In this document: one piece after another, positions 1 through 5,182 of the stretch
Numbering within the stretch: position 1 is the first letter of the stretch
Layout of the letters: each line of letters opens with the position of its first letter
Source: an uncultured Prevotella sp.
GTDB lineage: Bacteria; Bacteroidota; Bacteroidia; Bacteroidales; Bacteroidaceae
DNA length: 7,966 nucleotides
Assembly (NCBI GenBank): GCA_905202125.1
Contig: CAJKQX010000089.1
Span: 1 to 7,966 of the forward strand
Direction of reading: 5' to 3'
Notes under the pieces: model-generated
What the model saw: only the letters and a program-made list of their open reading frames with translations
Database searches by the model: none
Told to the model about the DNA's origin: nothing
Program-made: the position numbers and the translations under genes

Positions 1-53
1 AGAGCATCTGCCTTACAAGCAGAGGGTCGGCGGTTCGAATCCGTCAACGCCCA
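1..53 (+). tRNA. tRNA-Val (anticodon UAC), 5' end cut off by window
   Basis: The 3' part of a tRNA gene is visible. It shows the end of the D-arm region, an anticodon stem at 7-11 and 19-23 around loop CTTACAA (12-18), and anticodon TAC at 14-16, which reads GUA (valine). The T-arm has GGCGG pairing with CCGTC around TTCGAAT. The acceptor 3' strand is AACGCCC (46-52) with discriminator A at 53. The next bases are CAT, so CCA is not encoded and must be added after transcription. The 5' acceptor strand and D-loop lie outside the window, and other tRNA genes may precede it. Confidence 0.95.
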
Positions 54-64
54 CATGGGGTGTT

Positions 65-100
65 TCCTTGTAGTCTTTCGGGATTGCAAGGATTTTTTTT
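65..100 (+). terminator. intrinsic terminator after tRNA-Val
   Basis: TCCTTG (65-70) pairs with CAAGGA (87-92). The stem extends inward through A-T, T-A, C-G and wobble pairs to a small loop around 76-81. It is followed directly by eight T residues (93-100). A GC-containing hairpin with an immediate T tract 12 bases after the tRNA end is a classic rho-independent terminator for the tRNA transcript. Confidence 0.8.
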
Positions 101-184
101 GTTTATGGGGCTTTTTGTTTCGTCCGGCAAATTTGTCATGGATTGATTGTTGCTGCAAGAATTTCCATTGTTTTACCCTTCATT

Positions 185-229
185 ATTCATAGGATTCCGT
201 TGCGATTCATAGCAGGAAATCCTACGAAT
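185..229 (-). other. hairpin in the cysK 3' untranslated region
   Basis: The segment 185-198 is complementary to 215-229, with one bulged base and a 16-base loop. At the single non-Watson-Crick position the minus-strand RNA has a G-U wobble where a plus-strand RNA would have an A-C mismatch, so the structure fits a minus transcript better. It begins 9 bases past the cysK stop codon. No T tract follows it in the minus direction, so it is not a textbook terminator. It may protect the mRNA 3' end or mark termination between two convergent units (tRNA and cysK). Confidence 0.45.
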
Positions 230-237
230 CATGCAGG

Positions 238-1185
238 TTACAATGGATACCCTTCCCAATCAAACAGAACCGTCGAAAGATACCGTTCGCCATTGTCAGG
301 CAGTAGTGCCACTATTGTTTTTCCACGATACTCCTCGCGTAGTGCCAGTTGGCCCGCTGCATATACGGCTGCACCGGCTGAGATGCCAGTGAGCAGTCCT
401 TCCCGGCAGGCCAACAGGCGACCTGTGCGTATGGCGTCATCGTTGTCCACCGGTATTATCTCGTCCACCACCTGCGCATTGTATGTCTTTGGCACAAATC
501 CTGCGCCTATGCCTTGTATCTTGTGCGGTCCGGCCTGACCGCCCGACAGCACGGCCGAGTCCTTCGGCTCTACACCGATGATTTTCACCTTATGATTCAT
601 CTCTTTCAGATAACGTCCCGTGCCCGATATCGTTCCGCCCGTACCCACACCGGCCACGAATATGTCGATATGGCCGTCGGTCTGCCGCCATATCTCAGGT
701 CCGGTGGTGCGGTAGTGTATTTCAGGGTTAGCCGGATTTTCAAACTGTTGCGGAATTACCGCCCCGGGTATTTCGTTTCTCAGCCGTTTGGCCTCGTCAA
801 TGGCCCCTTTCATTCCTTTGGCGCCATCGGTCAGTACCACTTTAGCTCCGTAAGCCCTCACCAGTGCCCGCCGCTCGGCGCTCATGGTCTCCGGCATGGT
901 CAGTATCAGCCGATAGCCCTTCATGGCCGCCACCATAGCCAGGCCGATGCCCGTATTGCCGCTTGTCGGTTCGATTATGGTGCTGCCCTCTCGTAGCAGT
1001 CCCTTATGTTCAGCATCCTCGACCATCGCGAGAGCTATACGGTCCTTGACGCTTCCTCCCGGATTGAAAAATTCAATCTTTGCCATGATCGGTCTCTTCA
1101 GACCTATGTCCTGCGAATATCTGTTCAGTTCCATGATAGGAGTGTTGCCTATCAGTTGGGTGATGTCTTTTGCTGCTTTTTCCAT
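238..1185 (-). CDS. cysK: cysteine synthase A (O-acetylserine sulfhydrylase)
   Basis: The 315-residue product is a fold-type II PLP enzyme that makes L-cysteine from O-acetyl-L-serine and sulfide in the cytoplasm. Seen in the protein: N-terminal QLIGNTP (10-16); the PLP Schiff-base lysine K47 in NPGGSVKDR; the substrate loop TSGNTG (74-79); the glycine-rich phosphate cup GTGGT (181-185); and GISAG (267-271), whose serine contacts the PLP ring nitrogen. The ending LLPDNGERYLST is typical of CysK/CysM, and the length is normal for CysK. The start at 1185 gives the expected N-terminus MEKAAKDITQLIGNTP. No Shine-Dalgarno is visible, only an A/T-rich leader (AACAAATAAAT). The gene is convergent with the upstream tRNA and divergent from the ATPase operon, so it is probably monocistronic. 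CysM is a less likely alternative. Confidence 0.95.
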   Translation of the reverse strand: MEKAAKDITQLIGNTPIMELNRYSQDIGLKRPIMAKIEFFNPGGSVKDRIALAMVEDAEHKGLLREGSTIIEPTSGNTGIGLAMVAAMKGYRLILTMPETMSAERRALVRAYGAKVVLTDGAKGMKGAIDEAKRLRNEIPGAVIPQQFENPANPEIHYRTTGPEIWRQTDGHIDIFVAGVGTGGTISGTGRYLKEMNHKVKIIGVEPKDSAVLSGGQAGPHKIQGIGAGFVPKTYNAQVVDEIIPVDNDDAIRTGRLLACREGLLTGISAGAAVYAAGQLALREEYRGKTIVALLPDNGERYLSTVLFDWEGYPL

Positions 1186-1406
1186 ATTTATTTGTTTTGT
1201 TCATGGCTAAGTTACAATAAATAATCGGCACTATGTACGTTTTCCTGTATTTTTCTTTATTTTTTTGTTTTTCAGTTTTCCCCATTTTATCAGCGTTAAT
1301 GTCGGTTTTACTATTGCGAATGAGTATATTTGTATTGCCGTGATACTTAGTTCGCAACAAATCATTATCTTCTATCCGATGGAGTAAAGTCGCGCTCTTG
1401 GTGTAT

Positions 1407-1418
1407 TATTCGCGAATA
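1407..1418. promoter_or_regulatory. 12-bp perfect palindrome, possible operator
   Basis: TATTCGCGAATA is an exact palindrome 42 bp upstream of the -33 box of the ATPase promoter. A related half-motif, ATTGCGAAT, occurs about 95 bp further upstream (near 1312). The position and symmetry would suit a dimeric regulator, but a single short palindrome in A/T-rich DNA can arise by chance. Confidence 0.25.
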
Positions 1419-1459
1419 TTCTCCGATATGCCTTCAATTTAATAAATTTTGTGTTTGTA

Positions 1460-1493
1460 TTTTGCCGGCGTATTCATTTATTTCTTATCTTTG
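1460..1493 (+). promoter_or_regulatory. Bacteroidales-type promoter for the ATPase/DUF4435 operon
   Basis: TTTTG at 1460-1464 matches the -33 box. TATCTTTG at 1486-1493 is an exact match to the Bacteroides -7 consensus TAnnTTTG. They are separated by 21 bases, within the usual spacing. Transcription would begin near 1498-1500, giving a 5' leader of about 80 bases before the start codon at 1578. The leader contains a short GC stem (GGCGC 1530-1534 with GCGCC 1545-1549). Confidence 0.7.
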
Positions 1494-1577
1494 TATGAAA
1501 GACACCTTATATATCGAAAATCAATCCACGGCGCATACTTGTCGGCGCCCATATTTATAAATTAAAAACCTCTGATT

Positions 1578-2402
1578 ATGAAATATGCCGAATACATCAA
1601 ACAGATAGAGATCGACTCCCTGTGGAGCGGACAGCACCACATCTTGTGGAATCTTGACCGTCGTGTCAATATTCTCAGCGGCATCAACGGCGTTGGTAAA
1701 AGCACCATACTGAACAAGGTGGTCAAGGGATTTGCTGCCGGAGGCGAGTTCCCCAGCCACATGTTGAAGGGCGTAAAACTCACCGTGGAGCCTGCCGACG
1801 CACGATGGGTGCGCTACGACATCATACGCTCGGTGGACCGTCCGCTTCTCAATGTCGATGCCGTGAGCAAACTCAACTCGAGTCTTGCGGCTCTGGCCAC
1901 TGAACTTGATGTGCAACTCTATCAGCTTCAGCGCAAATATCTTGACTATCAGGTCAATATCGGCAACCGCATGATAGAGATGCTCCGCAGCGGCGATCCC
2001 GCAGCGGCGGCCAAAGCATGCCATATCTCCTCGCGCAAAGAGCGTTTTCAGGATCTCGTGGACGAGCTCTTTGAGGCCACCGGCAAGAAGATACTGCGCA
2101 CCGAGAACGAGATATTCTTCACCCAGATAGGCGAGACCCTCACTCCCTATCAGCTCTCGAGCGGCGAAAAACAGATGCTGGCCATCCTGCTCACCGTACT
2201 CGTGGAGGACGACCGCAACTACATCCTCTTCATGGACGAGCCCGAGGTGAGCCTCCACATCGACTGGCAGCAGCGTCTCATCGACATCGTGCTTGAGCTC
2301 AACCCCAACGTGCAGATCATACTCGCCACGCATAGCCCCGCCGTCATCATGAACGGATGGGCCGACTGTGTGACCGAGGTATCCGATATCATCGTCAAAT
2401 AA
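1578..2402 (+). CDS. compact ABC/AAA-type ATPase, AriA-like (PARIS-type)
   Basis: The 274-residue cytoplasmic P-loop ATPase belongs to the SMC/ABC-like AAA_15/AAA_21 group. Seen in order: Walker A GINGVGKST (35-43); a middle region (about 97-165) that looks helical and could form a short lid; ABC signature LSSGEKQ (193-199); Walker B YILFMDEPEVSLH (215-227), with D220 and E221 as the Mg-binding and catalytic pair; and the switch motif ATHSP (250-254). All ATPase residues are intact. There is no transmembrane partner, so it is not a transporter subunit. It lies 20 bp upstream of a DUF4435 gene on the same strand. This pairing is the PARIS design, where AriA senses a phage trigger and releases AriB. 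At 274 residues it looks shorter than the AriA proteins I recall, with little room for a long coiled coil or sensor insert. Base composition resembles the neighbouring genes. The ATPase call is firm; the immune role is inferred. Confidence 0.88.
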   Translation: MKYAEYIKQIEIDSLWSGQHHILWNLDRRVNILSGINGVGKSTILNKVVKGFAAGGEFPSHMLKGVKLTVEPADARWVRYDIIRSVDRPLLNVDAVSKLNSSLAALATELDVQLYQLQRKYLDYQVNIGNRMIEMLRSGDPAAAAKACHISSRKERFQDLVDELFEATGKKILRTENEIFFTQIGETLTPYQLSSGEKQMLAILLTVLVEDDRNYILFMDEPEVSLHIDWQQRLIDIVLELNPNVQIILATHSPAVIMNGWADCVTEVSDIIVK

Positions 2403-2422
2403 CGTATCATAGCTGTCGTGTC

Positions 2423-3490
2423 ATGAGCAAACGATTGAAAGAAAATCTCTCCTCCGACTATTTCCGTGCGGCCAACCGACTGAAATCGGTCAAAGCCCGG
2501 CGGCGCATCGTGGCCTATGTCGAGAGCTACGATGATGTGTATTTCTGGCGCTCGGTGCTCTCGCGTTTCGAGGATGACAAGTGCTATTTCGAGGTGATGC
2601 TTCCCTCGCGCATGACCCATCTCGAGCGCGGCAAGAAAGCCGCCGTGATGAGTCTTGTGGGCGATAGGGTGGGCCGCGACATGATAGCCTGCGTGGATGC
2701 TGACTACGACTATCTGATGCAAGGATGCACTCCCTTCTCCGAGAAAATACTCTCGAGCCCCTACATATTCCACACCTATGCCTATGCCATAGAGAATCTG
2801 CAGTGCTACGCGCCATCCCTTCACGACGTGTGTGTGGCGGCGACGCTCAACGACAGCATCGATTTCGATTTCGAATCATATTTCCGCGAGTATTCTTTGG
2901 CCATCTTCCCTCTGTTTGTATGGAGCATCTGGGCTTATCGCCAGTCCAAATATTCCGAGTTTTCCATCACCGATTTTCTCAATGTCATCGAGATTGGCCA
3001 TTTCTCTTTTGACAATTATGAGGACCATCTGCGACGTCTGCGCCAGCGCGTGGGACAGAAAGTGGCGCGTCTGCAAAAGCAGAATCCCGATGCCAAAGAG
3101 CAGTGGCTCCAGGTGAAAGAGGATATCAAGAGACTCGGCGTCACTCCCGAGACCACATATCTTTTCATCCAGGGACACCATCTGTCCGACAAGGTCGTTG
3201 TGCCGATGCTGCGCCGTGTGTGCACCTCGCTCGTGCACAAACGCGAACTGGAGATTGCCCGTCAGAGCTTGCATGCCGTTCAGCGCCGCAACGAATTGTC
3301 GTGCTATGAGGCCAGCGTGAGCGATGTGCAACTGCTGTTGAAAAAGAACAACGAGTTTGTATCATCGTCCCTGTTCCTCAGGTTAGCCGATGATGTACGC
3401 CGTTTTTTGCATCCCGATGCGGCCGAAACTCCGGCTACTGCCCCTGAGACACCGGTCTCGCCGACCCGCGATACCCTTTCAGCGTCTTAG
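2423..3490 (+). CDS. DUF4435 (Toprim-like) protein, AriB-like putative effector
   Basis: The 355-residue product has the hallmarks of DUF4435, a family with a Toprim-type nuclease fold that includes the PARIS effector AriB. Seen: IVAYVESYDDVYFWRSVL (29-46), with the conserved acidic E34 and D37/D38; ACVDADYDYL (89-98), giving the DxD pattern D92/D94; and YAYAIENLQCY (119-129), matching the Y-x-IEN segment of the family. A charged helical stretch follows at about 208-245. The last 27 residues (329-355) are rich in Pro, Thr and Ala and look disordered. The start at 2423 is preferred over an in-frame ATG at 2357, because the extra 22 residues overlap the ATPase gene and do not resemble the domain. 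The 20-bp gap indicates an operon. If it acts like AriB it would cleave RNA (tRNA in the studied E. coli case) on release by the ATPase. Substrate and activity are unknown here. Confidence 0.85.
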   Translation: MSKRLKENLSSDYFRAANRLKSVKARRRIVAYVESYDDVYFWRSVLSRFEDDKCYFEVMLPSRMTHLERGKKAAVMSLVGDRVGRDMIACVDADYDYLMQGCTPFSEKILSSPYIFHTYAYAIENLQCYAPSLHDVCVAATLNDSIDFDFESYFREYSLAIFPLFVWSIWAYRQSKYSEFSITDFLNVIEIGHFSFDNYEDHLRRLRQRVGQKVARLQKQNPDAKEQWLQVKEDIKRLGVTPETTYLFIQGHHLSDKVVVPMLRRVCTSLVHKRELEIARQSLHAVQRRNELSCYEASVSDVQLLLKKNNEFVSSSLFLRLADDVRRFLHPDAAETPATAPETPVSPTRDTLSAS

Positions 3491-3559
3491 GTCAGTCCCC
3501 GTCCGCCTCGCACGTTTTGCCTCTTTACCCCTAAAAAATGTATCATATTGATTAGTGGG

Positions 3560-3711
3560 TGTAGGGCCGCAACCTGTTGCGGCCGCAAGGGGTAATTGAC
3601 TTGAATTTATTTCGTTCAGGTATGGATCGATTGTATGTCAAGATACAGGTCTTCTTGCGCAGGTCTTCTTGCGCAGGTCTTCTTGCGGCCGCAACAGGTT
3701 GCGGCCCTACA
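3560..3711. repeat. palindromic element, copy 1, with perfect 30-bp inverted arms
   Basis: The left arm 3560-3589 and right arm 3682-3711 are exact reverse complements over 30 bases (TGTAGGGCCGCAAC at the outer edge, GCGGCCGCAAG inside). Each arm is itself a hairpin: GGCCGCAAC and GTTGCGGCC flank a central CT. The heptamer GCCGCAA occurs three times per arm in alternating orientation. The first ~35 bases inside the left arm resemble those at the same place in the 5183-5460 copy. No coding capacity is seen. The outer edges that are clear in the 5 kb copy are degraded here, although the same octamer TAAAAAAT precedes this copy at 3532-3539. Confidence 0.85.
3646..3687 (+). repeat. three perfect tandem copies of a 14-bp unit
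   Basis: CAGGTCTTCTTGCG occurs three times head to tail without a mismatch (3646-3659, 3660-3673, 3674-3687). The last six bases of the third copy (CTTGCG) are the first bases of the right arm of the palindromic element, so the array looks like a local expansion of the arm border by slippage or unequal exchange. The equivalent position in the 5 kb copy has a single unit-like ATTCTTGCG. Exact identity suggests a recent event. Confidence 0.9.
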
Positions 3712-3830
3712 TCCGATTGAACGATATTGATTTGTTGACATTTATGAAATTTAGAATCATGATCAACAGGTTGCGGCCCTACATCCGATTGAACGATTTC
3801 ATTTTTGACATTTATGAAATTTGGAGTGAA
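3692..3830 (+). repeat. direct repeat of about 72 bp, derived from the right arm
   Basis: The 34 bases at 3692-3725 (starting CAACAGGTTGCGGCCCTACA) recur exactly at 3764-3797. Both copies are followed, after a variable few bases, by TTGACATTTATGAAATTT (3735-3752 and 3805-3822). The period is 72, then 70. The right half of the palindromic element plus its flank has therefore been duplicated in tandem, and the tail of each copy has diverged. Confidence 0.85.
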
Positions 3831-4019
3831 ATGTTAATTTTGGACACCCTAATTTTGTGAGATAATTAAGAATACGCAACTATCTCAGGGATAAATGTTA
3901 AAATTGCGTCATATTTTTGCGATATTTCCGACCGAGACGGTTGCCCGGCCGAAATATGCCAAATTTTCTGCATTTGCATAAATCATTGTGCGTCAACCGG
4001 ATACGTAATACATGTATTT

Positions 4020-4250
4020 TCGAAGGCCTCAAAAAACATTGAAAAACCATGAAAATGTCCCGAAAAAGTGCCCGACTTGGGTTCCGAAAGGGCCCCTTTT
4101 GTCTCCCGAAAGGGTTTTTTTCGCACTCCAAAAGGGCCCCTTTCGCAAATCGAGAGGATAAAAATCGGAAAATCGGACGGTTTTTCACGTTTCCGGGTAC
4201 GGTTTTTCATGTTTCGCGGAACGATTTTTCCCATTTTTCGGCCCGACATC
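4020..4250. repeat. low-complexity block with GGGCCC palindromes and a 22-bp tandem repeat
   Basis: GAAAGGGCCCCTTTTG (4086-4101) and CAAAAGGGCCCCTTTC (4129-4144) are near-perfect reverse complements of each other and each is nearly palindromic. A third GAAAGGG with a T tract lies between them (4107-4120). At 4178-4243 three imperfect 22-bp units follow, starting CGGTTTTTCACG, CGGTTTTTCATG and CGATTTTTCCCA. The left side (near 4038-4075) contains GAAAAACCATGAAAATG, roughly complementary to these units, so the block is a loose, long inverted repeat. It yields open frames on both strands (3898-4188 and 3983-4249 minus; 4049-4291 and 4068-4268 plus) with repetitive KGPF-type peptides, which are best seen as spurious. 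Confidence 0.65.
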
Positions 4251-4334
4251 TTTCTAAAACGGAAGTGAATCCTGAGAAAACGAAATGTTAAAAATTTGGA
4301 TTTGAGTGCGGGAGTCTGAGGTGTCTGAAAATTT

Positions 4335-4432
4335 GTTCATCCGACCTGTCGGTGTAGGGACGTGGGCCTGTTGCGGCCCTATACCATCTATATGAAATCC
4401 AGTCTGCATATCACTCCAAAATACGGATGAAC
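4335..4432. repeat. shrunken copy of the palindromic element
   Basis: GTTCATCCG (4335-4343) and CGGATGAAC (4424-4432) form perfect 9-bp terminal inverted repeats. Inside are TGTAGGG (4353-4359), GGGCCTGTTGCGGCCCTATA (4364-4383) and TCACTCCA (4411-4418). All are recognisable pieces of the longer copy at 5183-5460 in the same order, but the GCGGCCGC core, the spacer and one arm are gone. It reads as an internal-deletion derivative. No matching direct repeats were found at its edges. Confidence 0.65.
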
Positions 4433-4477
4433 CCAAAGAATGTCGTACCTACCGAATAATATTGTTTGAAAAATATT

Positions 4478-5023
4478 TCACTTCCCAGCCACACCAGGCA
4501 TCAATTTCGTGGCGAACTGCCATATGACTATGCCGGCGGCCACGCTCACGTTGAGCGAGTGCTTGGTGCCGAACTGCGGTATCTCGATGCACCCGTCGGA
4601 TAGGTCGACCACCTGTTGTGAGACGCCCTTCACCTCGTTGCCCAACACAAGGGCATGGCGGCGTGAGGGGTCCGGCTGCAGATGCTGGAGCATGGTGGAG
4701 CCTTCGGCCTGCTCTACCGACCACACGGTGCAGCCCTCGTCGTGCAGCATCTTCACGGCGTCGATGGCCGAGGGGAAATACTGCCAGTTCACGGAGTCCT
4801 CGCCTCCGAGAGCAGTCTTGTGTATCTCGGCGTTGGGCGGTGTGGCTGTGATGCCGCAGAGGCATACCCGCTCCACGCGGAAGGCGTCGCACGTGCGGAA
4901 CACCGATCCCACGTTGTGCAACGAGCGCACATCGTCGAGCACGACGGTGAGCGGCATTTTTTCGGATTGTTTGAACTCATCGATGGAGAGACGTCCCATC
5001 TCTGTCACTTTCAGTTTGCGCAT
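4478..5023 (-). CDS. SpoU/TrmH-family RNA 2'-O-methyltransferase
   Basis: The 181-residue product is a SPOUT (trefoil-knot) methyltransferase that transfers a methyl group from S-adenosylmethionine to a ribose 2'-OH in RNA. All three family motifs are visible: motif 1 LDDVRSLHNVGSVFRTCDAF (29-48), with N37 and catalytic R43; motif 2 LVLGNEVKGVS (125-135); and motif 3 IPQFGTKHSLNVSVAAG (148-164), the knot that binds the methyl donor. There is no N-terminal L30e-like RNA-binding domain, so it is a minimal catalytic form close in size to TrmL/TrmH-type proteins; the exact substrate (tRNA or rRNA) cannot be read from sequence. The start at 5023 gives MRKLKVTEMGRLSIDEFK, a usual beginning for the Bacteroidales version. 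It stands alone between two repeat-rich spacers. Confidence 0.92.
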   Translation of the reverse strand: MRKLKVTEMGRLSIDEFKQSEKMPLTVVLDDVRSLHNVGSVFRTCDAFRVERVCLCGITATPPNAEIHKTALGGEDSVNWQYFPSAIDAVKMLHDEGCTVWSVEQAEGSTMLQHLQPDPSRRHALVLGNEVKGVSQQVVDLSDGCIEIPQFGTKHSLNVSVAAGIVIWQFATKLMPGVAGK

Positions 5024-5040
5024 TGTCGATATCTTATTAT

Positions 5041-5078
5041 AAAAAAAATCTGTGGCTGCACATCGTTTGCGGCCACAG
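5041..5078 (-). terminator. terminator-like hairpin with U8 in the leader of the RNA methylase gene
   Basis: CTGTGGC (5050-5056) pairs with GCCACAG (5072-5078). The stem continues with one wobble and three Watson-Crick pairs (5058-5060 with 5068-5070) to a 7-base loop. On the minus strand the stem is followed, after one base, by eight T residues (complement of 5048-5041). This has the form of an intrinsic terminator and sits 18 bases before the start codon at 5023. It could end readthrough from upstream minus-strand transcription, or act as a leader structure. Confidence 0.6.
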
Positions 5079-5079
5079 A

Positions 5080-5087
5080 CAAAGGTA
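5080..5087 (-). promoter_or_regulatory. -7 element (TACCTTTG) for the RNA methylase gene
   Basis: The minus strand reads TACCTTTG, an exact TAnnTTTG match. No good TTTG -33 box is seen about 20 bases upstream, so the promoter may be weak or rely on other contacts. Transcription would start near 5073-5076, inside the upstream strand of the 5050-5078 hairpin. Confidence 0.5.
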
Positions 5088-5182
5088 CGTTTTTTTTCTT
5101 ATATCCTTGATGTGGAATATAAGAAATTAAGATTTAATCCGAATCGTCATTAGAGTTCATGTCTGTTTGTTGTTTAAAAAAT

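Larger units (their letters stand above)
1186..1577. other. divergent intergenic region between cysK and the ATPase gene
   Basis: This 392-bp A/T-rich region must hold the control signals for both divergent units. A good promoter faces the ATPase gene (see 1460-1493). On the cysK side no exact TAnnTTTG is present; the nearest is TAACTTAG (minus strand, 1213-1206), with one mismatch and no clear -33 partner. A perfect 12-bp palindrome, TATTCGCGAATA, lies at 1407-1418. The open frames here (1006-1224 plus, 1073-1360 minus) are low-complexity extensions of cysK shadow frames and are not called. Confidence 0.6.
3491..4477. other. repeat-rich gene-free region
   Basis: This 987-bp spacer lies between the convergent DUF4435 and RNA methylase genes. 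It holds a palindromic element (3560-3711), a 14-bp triplicate inside it, a 72-bp duplicated segment (3692-3830), a low-complexity GGGCCC/22-bp-repeat block (about 4020-4250) and a shrunken copy of the palindromic element (4335-4432). Open frames of 60-96 codons occur on both strands, but they overlap one another, consist of repeat-derived sequence rich in Lys, Arg, Phe and Pro, and resemble no domain I know. None is called as a gene. No convincing terminator follows the stop at 3490. Confidence 0.75.

Noticed and set aside
1495..1560. 21-codon open frame (MKDTLYIENQSTAH...) between the ATPase promoter and gene, a possible leader peptide
   Set aside because: Its ATG lies upstream of or at the predicted transcription start (about 1498), so it would not be transcribed whole. 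No attenuator-like alternative stems or codon runs accompany it.
1521..2333. 270-codon minus-strand open frame opposite the ATPase gene
   Set aside because: It lies antisense to a gene with complete ATPase motifs, and its peptide has no recognisable domain. Long antisense frames are common opposite GC-rich codons in this window.
1578..2402. ATPase as an ABC transporter subunit
   Set aside because: There is no permease or substrate-binding gene nearby. The fused Walker B DEPEVSLH and ATHSP pattern and the DUF4435 partner fit the soluble AAA_15/OLD-like group instead.
2357..2422. Upstream ATG at 2357 as the start of the DUF4435 gene
   Set aside because: It would overlap the ATPase gene by 46 bp and add 22 residues unlike the family. 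The ATG at 2423, 20 bp after the ATPase stop, gives a natural N-terminus.
3898..4291. Small hypothetical proteins on both strands in the low-complexity block
   Set aside because: Overlapping frames on both strands all derive from the same short repeats. There is no start signal, no domain and no codon pattern resembling the neighbouring genes.
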